This document shows positions 35,012 to 44,337 of a stretch of DNA of 64,000 nt, piece after piece. This DNA comes from Gammaproteobacteria bacterium (ex Lamellibrachia satsuma) (GTDB lineage: Bacteria > Pseudomonadota > Gammaproteobacteria > Chromatiales > Chromatiaceae): NCBI GenBank assembly GCA_019623805.1, contig CP053680.1:682001-746000 (forward strand), given 5' to 3'. Positions within the stretch are counted from its first letter, which is position 1. Each line of letters opens with the position of its first letter. The notes under the pieces are model-generated. The model was not told where the DNA came from, did not search any database, and was given only the letters and a program-made list of their open reading frames with translations. The translations under genes were made by a program, and so were the position numbers.

Positions 35012-37404
35012 CTCCTTTGCGACCTTACCAACATCAGGCCAGCAAGGAAAATCAACAGGGCAATGCCTGCCGGGAACCCATAGACCCGCTGATAGTCGAA
35101 CTCCGGCGGCAGGAAGAGCCAGTACCAGGTGCTTAGGGTGTGTTTGGATCCCACCTCGCCGTTACTGCCGTCCCAGTTGGCGAAGGAGATGGGCATGAAC
35201 TGACCCTCGACAAAATCGATATCCCCAATCACACCGCCACTGCGCGGACGCGTCATGATGACACGCCACTTACCATCTTTCCACTCACCGGCCGCGCTAA
35301 AGGTACCGTCCGCCTCACGCAGCTTGGGGCGTTTGTTGGGGCCGACGCCTTCCATGAGCATAGCACTGGCATCCTGTTTTGGTTCGACACTGCCCGCATT
35401 CCAGTACCAGATGGTGGTGTGGTGACGCTTGTCGCCATGTCGATAGAAAGGTTTCTCCACCATCGGCGCCGACATATAAGCGGCCTCCATAGGGAACTGG
35501 ACCGCCACCGCATCGGCGTGCATCTCCTTGTTCTCGTCCTGCAGATCGGTAAAGTATTCGATACCGGGACGGCTTTCGGTACGATCATCCACTTCTAGCA
35601 GAAAGGCGATCTCCTTCTCGTTATAGATGGCGCGCACGGTCACTGCATCATTTAGCGGCGTGAACAGACGCTCTTCCTTGATGATGTTGGGCACCAGACT
35701 CAGGGTAACCGCGTCCGCGCCATTCCAACGCTCATCATCCAGCGAGGTCGGCACTCCGCCGCTTACCTTGGTGCCGGTTACCACCGCACCATCTTTTGGC
35801 TGCACCGCTGTATCACGCAGGCTGTAGACGAAGTTGGAGATATGCCAGCGATCCTCCAGGCTGACTGGATCCTTGTTACCCTCTTCCACCGCACGGTGAG
35901 CAGGCATCGGCGTACCGGGAATACCGATGGAGAGACGGGTATAGATCGCCTTGATGGTGGCATCCCTCTCCTTCTCGGCAGAATCAGTGGACTGAGTGGC
36001 GCGCCAGGTCCAGGGCTTGGTCAGATCCCGCGGCCAGATGCGGAAGCCCCAATCGTCCTCCAGTTTTTTGCCGGAGACGATATTGCCCCTGCCCGCTTTG
36101 CCGTGGCACTCCTTGCAGGATTTGATAAAAGCTTCACGCCCCTTGTCCACCGACTCCTCCGAGAAAGGGATCTGGCCGCCCAGTGGTTCAACTTCTGCAG
36201 TCTGGCGAAAATCGGTCTTAAGATAGTGGCCATCGTCATCGAAGAAGTCGTCATCCGCATCATCAGGGGCCCAGGCGGCGGTGATATCGAAACCCTTGAT
36301 CACCGGGATCAGGCTACGGATCTGCTCATCACTCATTAACGATGCCCAACCCGGCATGCCGGTTCCTGTCAGGCCGTTTTTGATGGTATTGAACAGGTCA
36401 TCATCCAGCGGCAACAGAGTGCCGGGAGAGGTCTTGTATTTGAATAGAGCCAGGGTGAAATCCCGGGGCTTGGGATACATCAACTCCGCTGCCACGCCGT
36501 CTCCGGCGCCCTGCTCTCCGTGGCAGACCTCACAACGGAACTTATAGAGATCCTTGCCCTTGATCTCCTTGCGTTTGGCCAGCACCTCGTCCTTCATGCC
36601 GGTCACAACCCGGGAGATCTCCGGGTCCCAGATCCGCGGCACCTGGCCGTTATAGTCGAAGATGAAGGTGATAACGTTCCACACATCCTGTTCGCTCAAC
36701 ATCTCATGCCACACCGGCATGGCTGAGTTCCAGGGAGTGCCCTCCTTCGGCAGACCGGGACCACCCGTAGTGATGCGCCAGAAGAGGAACGACTCCTGCA
36801 ACTGTGGGATGATAGTCGGGTCCTGGAAGTTGATCGGTTGTGGATTGAACCCGGAGCCATATTGACCCTGGCCGTCCAGCAGATCGCCGTGACAATAGAA
36901 GCAGTTCTGATAGTAGACGTCGCGCCCTGCACTTACCACCGTCTGGTATTTGTCCCAGCCCGCCGCTTTGTCGCCGGCGAGGGTCTTAAGAATATCCTCT
37001 CGAATGGGGTTTTCCAGCGTCGCAAGATCGAAACTTTTACCAAAAGCCTTGACCGAGGCTGGGGGAGCGGGATGTACCTGGCGCAACTCCACCGGAGCAT
37101 CATTACTCGGCTTCACCATGCCATAGACAGTGTAGCCAACGATCAGCGGGATGATGATCAGAAACGCCCAGCGAACCATCGACAGATTATCGTTACGCAA
37201 AGTAGCAAGTACCGGTACCTGGAACTCCGCCCAGCGCTCGTCGTCGAAAGAGAAATAGAGCAGCACACCAATGATGGTGATAATCATGTACTGGATCATC
37301 AGCGTCTGTGGCAGCAGCGGCGGAAAACCGAACTTGAACGCCAGATAGGCTACCGCGATGATCAGCACCGCCTGCAGAAAAGCGGGAATCCTAAAGCTCT
37401 TCAT
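34990..37404 (-). CDS. Triheme cytochrome c with ethylbenzene-dehydrogenase-type heme domain
   Basis: The protein has 804 residues. Three N-terminal hydrophobic segments (about 8-24, 36-52, 78-95) are followed by three cytochrome c units: CFYCH (168-172), CEVCH (291-295) and CKECH (430-434). An EB_dh-like domain (about 540-760), the fold of heme-b-binding gamma subunits of type II DMSO reductases, follows. A C-terminal helix (about 776-796) ends the protein. It could relay electrons between periplasmic carriers and the CydA-like protein in the same operon. I know no named protein with this exact combination. The last codons come from a repeat. Confidence 0.85.
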   Translation of the reverse strand: MKSFRIPAFLQAVLIIAVAYLAFKFGFPPLLPQTLMIQYMIITIIGVLLYFSFDDERWAEFQVPVLATLRNDNLSMVRWAFLIIIPLIVGYTVYGMVKPSNDAPVELRQVHPAPPASVKAFGKSFDLATLENPIREDILKTLAGDKAAGWDKYQTVVSAGRDVYYQNCFYCHGDLLDGQGQYGSGFNPQPINFQDPTIIPQLQESFLFWRITTGGPGLPKEGTPWNSAMPVWHEMLSEQDVWNVITFIFDYNGQVPRIWDPEISRVVTGMKDEVLAKRKEIKGKDLYKFRCEVCHGEQGAGDGVAAELMYPKPRDFTLALFKYKTSPGTLLPLDDDLFNTIKNGLTGTGMPGWASLMSDEQIRSLIPVIKGFDITAAWAPDDADDDFFDDDGHYLKTDFRQTAEVEPLGGQIPFSEESVDKGREAFIKSCKECHGKAGRGNIVSGKKLEDDWGFRIWPRDLTKPWTWRATQSTDSAEKERDATIKAIYTRLSIGIPGTPMPAHRAVEEGNKDPVSLEDRWHISNFVYSLRDTAVQPKDGAVVTGTKVSGGVPTSLDDERWNGADAVTLSLVPNIIKEERLFTPLNDAVTVRAIYNEKEIAFLLEVDDRTESRPGIEYFTDLQDENKEMHADAVAVQFPMEAAYMSAPMVEKPFYRHGDKRHHTTIWYWNAGSVEPKQDASAMLMEGVGPNKRPKLREADGTFSAAGEWKDGKWRVIMTRPRSGGVIGDIDFVEGQFMPISFANWDGSNGEVGSKHTLSTWYWLFLPPEFDYQRVYGFPAGIALLIFLAGLMLVRSQRRKVTGDR

Positions 37405-38303
37405 TATTTTTTCTCCGCCAGATGCTGCACGATCATCTCCAGCTCTTTAACCGTCATCTTCTCCGCAAAGTCTGCAGGCATCGCCGGAGGAAAACCCTCC
37501 GTAATCACTGCGGCAGGATCAACAATGCTCTGACGTATCTCTGCCTCACTCAGGCGCGCCCCAACGGTTGCCAGCCCAGGACCCACCAGGGCGTCCTCAG
37601 AGTCCATCGCATGGCAGGAGCTGCAGGCATATTTACCCAGTGCCTCCTCCGCAGTGGTCGCTGGTGCTGGTGCCACTCCACCAGCTGCCGGTGCTGCAGC
37701 AGCAACTTCCGCAGCCGCCTCTGGTGACGGCAGGGATACGGTCACCTCATTGCCATCCTTCGCTTGCAGATAGGCGATGATTGCATCCATCTCCATCGCT
37801 GAAAGCTGGATCGGAGCTTTGTCGACGGCAGGCATTGGCGAGACGGTATCGTTGGATCCTTTTTTACCCCACCCGACGGCGACAAACTTGCTCGGATCAA
37901 TCATCGATTCAAGGATATAACCCGCCGCATCTTTCGACTCACCCTGGTAGCGCTCATCGGCAAGACGTTCGGACGAAGTGCTCACCATGTCCATGCCCTG
38001 GATGTCAGGCGCTCGTCCGATAGGCGGCGGCTTGTGGCAGAGGGTGCAGGTGCCTTTGTTCATAAACAGGTCTTCGCCCATGGCAACAAAGTCGTCCATG
38101 GTCAGAGAACCCAGATCGACCTTCGTCTCCACCGGCGCTTCACCCTCCACTTGTGGCAGCAGCTGCGTCACCAGGGTGAAGACCAGGGCCAGGCCGATAC
38201 TGAATCCAATGGTTTTGAAGAAGATGGTGATCCCGGACTTTCCTGTCCGGTCCCCTTCGGGTGCGCTCCGCCCATCCAAATCTTTTCCCGAAAGATTTGT
38301 CAT
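37404..38303 (-). CDS. Membrane-anchored diheme cytochrome c
   Basis: The protein has 299 residues. One N-terminal helix (ITIFFKTIGFSIGLALVFTLVTQ) anchors a periplasmic part with two heme-c motifs, CTLCH (about 86-90) and CSSCH (about 227-231), separated by an Ala/Pro-rich linker (about 195-220). The C-terminal domain has the GPGLATVGARLSEAEIRQSIVDP pattern of cytochrome c oxidase subunit-type cytochromes. It overlaps the CydA-like gene by 4 bp and the triheme gene by one base, so all three are probably made in fixed proportion. Confidence 0.88.
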   Translation of the reverse strand: MTNLSGKDLDGRSAPEGDRTGKSGITIFFKTIGFSIGLALVFTLVTQLLPQVEGEAPVETKVDLGSLTMDDFVAMGEDLFMNKGTCTLCHKPPPIGRAPDIQGMDMVSTSSERLADERYQGESKDAAGYILESMIDPSKFVAVGWGKKGSNDTVSPMPAVDKAPIQLSAMEMDAIIAYLQAKDGNEVTVSLPSPEAAAEVAAAAPAAGGVAPAPATTAEEALGKYACSSCHAMDSEDALVGPGLATVGARLSEAEIRQSIVDPAAVITEGFPPAMPADFAEKMTVKELEMIVQHLAEKK

Positions 38304-40207
38304 GCCACGCCTCCTTCAGTCACCGTTTCCGGTTTGGCTTGTTTGGTTCCGCTAAGACTGGCAACCCAGAACATAAACAGCACAAACAACAGGAACAGTA
38401 CGGTCACAATGGTGATCATGTTGCCGGCATAACCAATGGTGGGAATAAAATTGTCCGGCGAGTTGTCCTTCATCACTGTGTAGACATGCCAGTGCGTCTT
38501 CACCGACGAGCGCACATAGCCCATCAGACCCATCAGCCATGTAAAGGCAATCGGCAGGGCAAACAGGGCGTACTGGGCTCGATCGGGGATCCTGCCCCAG
38601 TGCGAAGGCAGGGTCTTGGCATTCTTGAACATCAGGCTGTCGATAACGATACCCGCAATGATCACCACCAGGGTCGAGCTCACCTGGGCCACTGACGAAC
38701 CCACCTTATAGACCGTATTGGTGAAGTAGCCGTAGTAAACACCGAGGAAGATGATGTTGACGATCGCCACCACATAGATCGCCACCATCAGCGCATTGCC
38801 GATTGGCGCCCAGGTAACGGTCGCCACCTTGTCCGAACGGCGATAGAGCTGGAACGAGAGAAAGGTCACCACCAGCATCAGGTTAACGGCGATATTCTTC
38901 GCCGGCATGATGCCCAGGGGGCCGAGAATATGGTGGTGGCTGCCTCCCAGCTGCGCGATCTCCGACGCAGACAGTATTAGGGTATGGGGGGTAACCCAGG
39001 TCAGGAAACAAACCACCAGTACGAAAGCGATAAAACCAATGAAAGGCTTGTAGCGTTTGGAACCTTCGGTGCGAGACATACCCGCCCAAAGGTAGTAGTT
39101 GCCAGCCAGCAGGATGGTGCCGATCAGCACCGCCTGCACGATGAATAGCCAGGCCAGGATACCGCCCATGGCGGTGATGCCCATCTGCTGGGAGTAGGCG
39201 TAGATCTCCGCCATCAGCCAGTATCCAGCGAAAGGCAACGGCAGAAAAGCAAGGATAGCGATGAAGTTGGAGGTATATCCCATCCAGTCGTAATGGGCCC
39301 GCTTCTCCATATCCTTTGTGCTCAGGAACTTATATGCGGCATAGGCCCCGACAACGGCTCCACCGAAACCGATGTTGGCAATAAATCGATGCAAATTGAT
39401 CGGGTTCCACAGCGGCCCCTTCATTACCTCCCAGATATTACCCACCACCACACCAACCTCATTGACGCCTGAAGGTGCCATCATAAAGGTGGCCCAGGAG
39501 TTGGAGATCACCATGATGGTCATGCCCGCGCCATTGAGCAGCAGACCAAGACTCAGGTGCACCCACTTCAGGTTGCCGTAGCGCATGGCGTTCCAGCCAT
39601 AATAGTAGGTGTAGAGGAAGAAGCTCTCGAGGAAAAACAGCCCTGCGTAGACCAGCCACTGGGCACCGAAGACGTGCATCATGTAACCCATGAAATCGGG
39701 ATAGAGCAGGAACAGCGCCAGTGCAAGAGAGCCGCCGAAGATGGCGGTGATGGAGAAGCCGGTAAGGCTGATCTTCATAAACTCATGGGCCATACTGTCG
39801 TAGCGCTCATCGCCAGTCGTCACCCCCACCAGTTCGATCACCAGGACAAACAGGGGTACCGCCAACACCAGGGCACCGAAAAAGAGGTGTAACTGGGCCA
39901 GGATCCAGACCACTGCCCGGCTGCTGACGCCGATATTCGGGTAGTCCTTGCGACTCGTTCGGGGTGCCGCGATTTGTTCCGGCTCTTCCGCCCCACTGGC
40001 CACACTATCCGCTACGGGAACAAAATCCTGGCCTTCAATATGGACCCGGCCGATCGGTGCGATGCGCTGTTCGGCCCCCCCCATCCCCATATCCGCAAAA
40101 ACAGGGGTTACGCCAAATACAAGCAGAACTGCCAACAGGGACAGCAGCCAACCAGGCCGGTTTGAAAAACCGTTTCGACGTATCGATTGATGTCTGTTCG
40201 ACCTCAT
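38300..40207 (-). CDS. CydA-like (cytochrome bd-like) membrane protein without CydB partner
   Basis: About 635 residues start at the ATG with a GAGAAAGAG leader. A signal-like helix (LLSLLAVLLVFGVTPVFA) is followed by about 13 membrane helices. Histidines suited to heme binding lie in LAQLHLFFGALVLAVP and NPINLHRFIANIGFGG; an extra SHHHILGPLG loop is unusual. It is longer than typical CydA and lacks a clear GRQPW quinol-loop motif, and no cydB gene is nearby. Related extended bd-like proteins are known from nitrite oxidizers. I infer a quinol or cytochrome-linked oxidoreductase core. The reaction is unknown. Confidence 0.85.
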   Translation of the reverse strand: MRSNRHQSIRRNGFSNRPGWLLSLLAVLLVFGVTPVFADMGMGGAEQRIAPIGRVHIEGQDFVPVADSVASGAEEPEQIAAPRTSRKDYPNIGVSSRAVVWILAQLHLFFGALVLAVPLFVLVIELVGVTTGDERYDSMAHEFMKISLTGFSITAIFGGSLALALFLLYPDFMGYMMHVFGAQWLVYAGLFFLESFFLYTYYYGWNAMRYGNLKWVHLSLGLLLNGAGMTIMVISNSWATFMMAPSGVNEVGVVVGNIWEVMKGPLWNPINLHRFIANIGFGGAVVGAYAAYKFLSTKDMEKRAHYDWMGYTSNFIAILAFLPLPFAGYWLMAEIYAYSQQMGITAMGGILAWLFIVQAVLIGTILLAGNYYLWAGMSRTEGSKRYKPFIGFIAFVLVVCFLTWVTPHTLILSASEIAQLGGSHHHILGPLGIMPAKNIAVNLMLVVTFLSFQLYRRSDKVATVTWAPIGNALMVAIYVVAIVNIIFLGVYYGYFTNTVYKVGSSVAQVSSTLVVIIAGIVIDSLMFKNAKTLPSHWGRIPDRAQYALFALPIAFTWLMGLMGYVRSSVKTHWHVYTVMKDNSPDNFIPTIGYAGNMITIVTVLFLLFVLFMFWVASLSGTKQAKPETVTEGGVA

Positions 40208-40230
40208 CTCTTTCTCTCTCCCCTGCCTGC

Positions 40231-40383
40231 TCAACCCGCCGGGGTCAGGTCAGCATTCAGGGGCAGCCCCTGCATGTTCATAATCAGATGATCCAGGCCG
40301 TAGAATGCCACCAGGGAGATGGCCAGCGCGGCAATCCAGATGACCAGCAGTGCAGCACCACCAATCTTATTTTCTTCACTCAT
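40231..40383 (-). CDS. Small single-helix membrane protein of the CydA-like complex
   Basis: The protein has 50 residues beginning MSEENKIGGAALLVIWIAAL, with one membrane helix and a short C-terminal tail. I chose this start because a GGTGG Shine-Dalgarno is 4-5 bases upstream. It lies 11 bp from the next small gene and 23 bp from the CydA-like gene. Tiny subunits such as CydX are common in bd oxidases; the analogy is positional only. Confidence 0.8.
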   Translation of the reverse strand: MSEENKIGGAALLVIWIAALAISLVAFYGLDHLIMNMQGLPLNADLTPAG

Positions 40384-40394
40384 TTTTCCACCCC

Positions 40395-40562
40395 TTAACC
40401 GTGATGCACTGTGACGCCGCCCGAGTAGATCAGCAACCAGTAGAAAAACAGCAGGATACCGATCAGCACCCCAACAAACAGCTTCGGTCCCCAATTGGAG
40501 TGCCCGGACACATCTGTGCCCTCTTTTCTTTCAGATTCGTTGATTTTCTCTGGATCGGACAT
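40395..40562 (-). CDS. Small single-helix membrane protein, first gene of the CydA-like operon
   Basis: The protein has 55 residues beginning MSDPEKINESERKEGTDVSG, with a charged N-terminus, one helix (LFVGVLIGILLFFYWLLIYSGG) and a histidine-containing tail (VTVHHG). An AGGTG Shine-Dalgarno precedes the ATG. It is the promoter-proximal gene and lies about 40 bases from the predicted sigma-54 start. Confidence 0.8.
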   Translation of the reverse strand: MSDPEKINESERKEGTDVSGHSNWGPKLFVGVLIGILLFFYWLLIYSGGVTVHHG

Positions 40563-40613
40563 TAGCTGCACCTTTGGCGGCAATTGATGAAAAGTGCTTA
40601 TTCCAGGCACTGA

Positions 40614-40631
40614 GTGCAAAATTCAGGCCAA
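40614..40631 (-). promoter_or_regulatory. Sigma-54 type promoter of the CydA-like operon
   Basis: The minus strand reads TTGGCCTGAATTTTGCACT, with GG and GC separated by 10 bases. It shares TTGGCCTGAA and TGCA with the promoter of the idr-like operon at 33749-33766. The predicted start lies near 40604. Confidence 0.75.
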
Positions 40632-40859
40632 GTGGCAATCACAAGCCAGACAGATATCGGTCCGGACTTGCCTTGCAGATTCATACAACTCTAATCCCTT
40701 GTATTCATACCAGGAATCGGTGGTGCACGGCCAAGCACTGGCCATACAGGCCTCTTTGGTTTTTACTATTTCCATGAAAGAGTCTCACTAAACAATCTGA
40801 ACATTTCTTTCACTCAATAAAACCGGTATGTACCATTCGTTTCAACCCCCTCATGCGTT

Positions 40860-40885
40860 AACGCCAGTCCTAATAATCTGGCGTT
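40860..40885. promoter_or_regulatory. Inverted repeat, possible activator-binding site
   Basis: Perfect 8-base arms AACGCCAG and CTGGCGTT are separated by 10 bases. It sits about 165 bp upstream of the plus-strand sigma-54 promoter and about 230 bp upstream of the minus-strand one. Those are typical distances for an NtrC-type enhancer site. No T-run follows, so a terminator is less likely. Confidence 0.4.
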
Positions 40886-41046
40886 CCCCCTCATAAAACC
40901 AATGAGGAACAGGGGATATCACCCAAAACAGCACAAAGCGTTCAATCATGCCTGCGTTATTAGACCTGTTTGAACGTATCGTTTAGTCTTCATTTTTCAT
41001 CCATCACAATTCCAGCGCTAAGTCAGGCAGTTAAGGATCGGCTCAT

Positions 41047-41064
41047 GTTGGTACAGCTCTTGCT
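41047..41064 (+). promoter_or_regulatory. Sigma-54 type promoter of the HEAT/radical SAM operon
   Basis: The plus strand reads TTGGTACAGCTCTTGCTT. GG and GC are separated by 10 bases, and TGGTAC differs by one base from the ideal TGGCAC. The predicted start near 41075 lies about 25 bases before the ATG at 41101. Confidence 0.72.
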
Positions 41065-41100
41065 TCGCATAGGGGGATCTCCATCCCAGACGGGCATTCG

Positions 41101-43530
41101 ATGAATATGAAAAAAAAGACCGAACAGTCTCTGACAGACCTCCTTAAAACAGGCGATGAGGCTGATCGCTGCTACGCTGCCCGCACCTTGGGAACCCTGG
41201 GCAGCAGAAGTGCCGTGGAGGCTCTGATCGAGCAACTGACAGATGAGGACATAGATGCCTGCGTGGATGCCGCCGAGGCATTGGGAAGGATCGGTGACCA
41301 GCAGGCTGTACCGGCACTGATCAAATCTCTCGAGAACGAAGAGAGCGGTGAAGTCTGTACCGCCGTGACTGCTGCGCTGGGCCAACTCGGCACTGAGGAT
41401 GCAATCACCATCCTGAAAAAGATTGCGGTAGATCGACCCGAAAGAATCGAATGGGAAGACGATTGGGATAGATGGTGGGACATACAACTCGCTGCGGTTG
41501 AGGCCCTGGGGAAATTCGGCGTCGAAGATGCCACCGGCACCCTGCTGCAGATCATGGAGGATGAAACATCCCAGGATATCGACCCGGAAATTTTCGCCGC
41601 CCTGGCCAATATCAAAGAGAGCGGCATCACCGCGCTACTCGAACTGCTGGCGAACGGTTCCATCATGCAACGCCGCCGTGCCGCCCGGGCATTGGGACAT
41701 TCAGGTAACCCCGGGGTCACCAAAGCCTTGGGGCAGGCCCTGCGCGACGAATCACCGGAAGTCCGTGCGGCCACCGCCACAGCCCTGGCTGATATCAATG
41801 CCCATCGTTATCTGCCCGCTCTGCTCCTGCTGCTACGCGATCCTGAAGACGATGTTCGCTCTGCGGCCATAGAAGCCTGCAACCGTCTGACGAAATCCAG
41901 CACCGGCGACAGCGGCATCATCTCCGAAATCACTCCACTGCTCAGCGACCCCAGCAGTCTGGTACGTGCAATCGTTGCCTCCACCTTGGGCAGTTTGATC
42001 CAGCCCCGATCCCTGGATGAAGAGAGCCTAGCTGCGGTGGCGGACTCACTCACGGACAAAATCTATGACACTGCAGCGTCTGCCTGTGACCTTCTGGGTG
42101 TCAATGGAGACCCGGCTTCGCTGGACACACTTATCGCCACCGTGCGTAACAAAAATATATACAGCATGGTTCGACGACAGGCCACCCTTGCCATAGGCCG
42201 TATCGGCATACTCAACACCGACACCCTCGATCTGCTCAAGGAGGCGATCGCCGACAAGGAACAACCGGTACGCCTTGCCGCCCTCGACGCCTTAACGGCG
42301 CTCGACGCCATCCCAACAACAGAGGAAGAGACAACAGAAGCATTGCAACGTCCCCTCGACATCGTGCTTGCTGCCATCGCCGGCGAACTGGAACTCTCAC
42401 CAGAGGAAACACCGCAGAAGGTCAGTCAGGCAGTAGAGTTCGATCCCACTCCGATAAAAGAGCAGGATCGCAAAGCCGAAGATACCGTAACCGAGACACC
42501 CGGTGTTCAAAATGCGGAGACGGGAGCAGAGTTGACAGATAGCGAATCCCTGGTGCTGCCGGAGACCCCTGGCCGTTCTGTGGAACCTGGCGAAGTCAAT
42601 GCTGCAGTCTCCACCCTCGATGCCATCGCCCTGGACAATGCGGAGGTTGCCTTCGGAGTCCACGAGGCGCTGCCGGAACCCGAGGTCGAAATCGAACAGG
42701 AGATGGAGGATTTCCTTGAGGTCGTGGAAGATAACAAGCGCGTCGGCGAACGGATGACCCGCGGCCGTCGCAAGATCAGCATCGAAGACGATGTCCGCCG
42801 CCTCGGTGTGCGCGTGCTCATCGGTAATACCGACGATGCCTCGGTTGCAGGACTGATCCGGGCCCTCAACGCGGATGATGGCGTACTGCGTTATGAAGCT
42901 GCACTGGCCATCGCGGAAACTGCACGCCTGCACCCCGGACTGGGGAGCCTGATGAACGCCTTCGGCTCCCTGACAACCCAGTTGGGTCTTGGCGACGAAG
43001 ACCAAAGAGTGGCGTGTACCCGCGCAATGGGTCTGCTCCACAACAAGGCAGCCATGCTGCCTCTACTTGACGTCCTGAATGACCCACAGACTACCTTGCG
43101 TGTCGAGGCCATCTCCGCTTTGGTTGAATTGAGCATCAACGGTGACGACCCCGACAAAGCCGGCCACATGGTGATCAAACCCGTCTCTCCCAAAACCATC
43201 CTGCGCAAACTCAGCAGCGCTCTGGGGGATTCGGAATTCAATGTGCGGATGGCTGCGGCCAAAGGCATCGTTCAGTTACTGAACCTTGAGGGACTTAGCG
43301 AGTCCAAAACCGAGATAGTGGAGCAGTTGATCGACACAGGTTTTCTCGGTGCCGGAGCCCAGGCCCGGAATATAGGCAAACTGCTGCGTTCCATCGATAT
43401 CCAAGGCAGCGCCGAGAGGCTGCTCAGCCAACTGGAAACTGTCGATTCAAGCGCTGAACGCCGGTTTGTCATCGAAATGCTTGAAGAGCTGTTTATTTCC
43501 TCCAACGACCGGTCGCAACAGGCGGCTTGA
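41101..43530 (+). CDS. HEAT-repeat protein
   Basis: The protein has 809 residues with no signal peptide. Residues about 1-420 and 560-800 consist of alpha-helical HEAT/PBS-lyase-type repeats with recurring patterns such as VPALIKSLENEESGEVCTAV, VTKALGQALRDESPEVRAAT and VRMAAAKGIVQLL. The two halves are joined by an acidic linker (about 430-570) rich in Glu, Thr and Pro. Such proteins act as scaffolds and sometimes help phycobilin or tetrapyrrole handling. Here it opens an operon with tetrapyrrole-type genes. Specific partners are unknown. Confidence 0.85.
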   Translation: MNMKKKTEQSLTDLLKTGDEADRCYAARTLGTLGSRSAVEALIEQLTDEDIDACVDAAEALGRIGDQQAVPALIKSLENEESGEVCTAVTAALGQLGTEDAITILKKIAVDRPERIEWEDDWDRWWDIQLAAVEALGKFGVEDATGTLLQIMEDETSQDIDPEIFAALANIKESGITALLELLANGSIMQRRRAARALGHSGNPGVTKALGQALRDESPEVRAATATALADINAHRYLPALLLLLRDPEDDVRSAAIEACNRLTKSSTGDSGIISEITPLLSDPSSLVRAIVASTLGSLIQPRSLDEESLAAVADSLTDKIYDTAASACDLLGVNGDPASLDTLIATVRNKNIYSMVRRQATLAIGRIGILNTDTLDLLKEAIADKEQPVRLAALDALTALDAIPTTEEETTEALQRPLDIVLAAIAGELELSPEETPQKVSQAVEFDPTPIKEQDRKAEDTVTETPGVQNAETGAELTDSESLVLPETPGRSVEPGEVNAAVSTLDAIALDNAEVAFGVHEALPEPEVEIEQEMEDFLEVVEDNKRVGERMTRGRRKISIEDDVRRLGVRVLIGNTDDASVAGLIRALNADDGVLRYEAALAIAETARLHPGLGSLMNAFGSLTTQLGLGDEDQRVACTRAMGLLHNKAAMLPLLDVLNDPQTTLRVEAISALVELSINGDDPDKAGHMVIKPVSPKTILRKLSSALGDSEFNVRMAAAKGIVQLLNLEGLSESKTEIVEQLIDTGFLGAGAQARNIGKLLRSIDIQGSAERLLSQLETVDSSAERRFVIEMLEELFISSNDRSQQAA

Positions 43531-43599
43531 GTTGAGTTCCATTTTTTCCATCACACCGAGTAATGTCACATCGCTGTTAACACTAGGAGAGTCAGCAAA

Positions 43600-44331
43600 A
43601 TGAAGAAGTTGATCATCGCCCTCAGTCTGGCCGGCCTTTTCGCCCTGCCTGTCGCTGGACAGGCCGCTAAATACAAAGAGGTCTCCGTCAGCAACGGCGG
43701 CACCATCACCGGCAAGGTGAGTTTTGCCGGCAAGGACAAAGCGCCCAAAACCTACAAGATTTCCAAAGACAATGATGTCTGCGGCACAGGCATCCGCGAG
43801 ATAGACTACGTTCGAGTCAACAATGGTTCACTGATGGACACCGTCGTCTATCTGGACAAGGTCAAAACAGGCAAGGCCTTCGACGCCTCGATCTCCAATG
43901 CAATCCTGGATCAGAAGGGTTGTGAGTTCAAACCCTTCCTGCAGGTAATGAAGAACGAAACCAAAATCGCGGCCGTCAATCAGGATCCTATCCTGCATAA
44001 TATCCACACCTACGAAATCATCGGACGCACCAAGAAAACCGTCTTCAATGTAAGTCAACCCGAGCCCAACACCGTCACCAAAACGGTCAAGCTGAAACGC
44101 GGATCAGCCATGAAGGTGGAGTGCGACGCCCATGATTTCATGCATGGTTTCGTCTTCGTCGCCAAGAACCCCTACTACGCCAAGGTAGCGGAAGACGGCA
44201 CCTTCAGTATCGACAATGTACCCCCGGGCAAATACACCATCAAGGCCTGGCACGGCACCCTGAAGGACCAGAAATCCAAGGTCGAGGTTACCGCAGGCGG
44301 CACCGCTAACGTGGACTTCACCTTCAAGTAA
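43600..44331 (+). CDS. Exported cupredoxin-like protein with carboxypeptidase-regulatory-like domain
   Basis: The protein has 243 residues with a clear signal peptide (MKKLIIALSLAGLFALPVAGQAA). A possible type 1 copper site is visible: histidines at about 133/136 (ILHNIH), then C175-x2-H178-x2-M181 (CDAHDFM). A C-terminal beta-sandwich segment (VAEDGTFSIDNVPPGKYTIKAWHG) is of the carboxypeptidase-regulatory type. It is probably a periplasmic copper electron carrier or copper-holding protein serving the respiratory module, consistent with the SCO1 gene of the divergent operon. Confidence 0.82.
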   Translation: MKKLIIALSLAGLFALPVAGQAAKYKEVSVSNGGTITGKVSFAGKDKAPKTYKISKDNDVCGTGIREIDYVRVNNGSLMDTVVYLDKVKTGKAFDASISNAILDQKGCEFKPFLQVMKNETKIAAVNQDPILHNIHTYEIIGRTKKTVFNVSQPEPNTVTKTVKLKRGSAMKVECDAHDFMHGFVFVAKNPYYAKVAEDGTFSIDNVPPGKYTIKAWHGTLKDQKSKVEVTAGGTANVDFTFK

Positions 44332-44337
44332 AACCCT

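Larger units (their letters stand above)
40563..41100. other. 538-bp divergent control region with two sigma-54 promoters
   Basis: No credible gene was found in this interval. It holds a minus-strand sigma-54 type promoter near 40.62 kb and a plus-strand one near 41.05 kb. Between them are a 26-bp inverted repeat (40860-40885) and a 10-bp palindrome GCGTTAACGC (40855-40864). The layout suits a shared upstream activator region for divergent operons. Confidence 0.65.
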
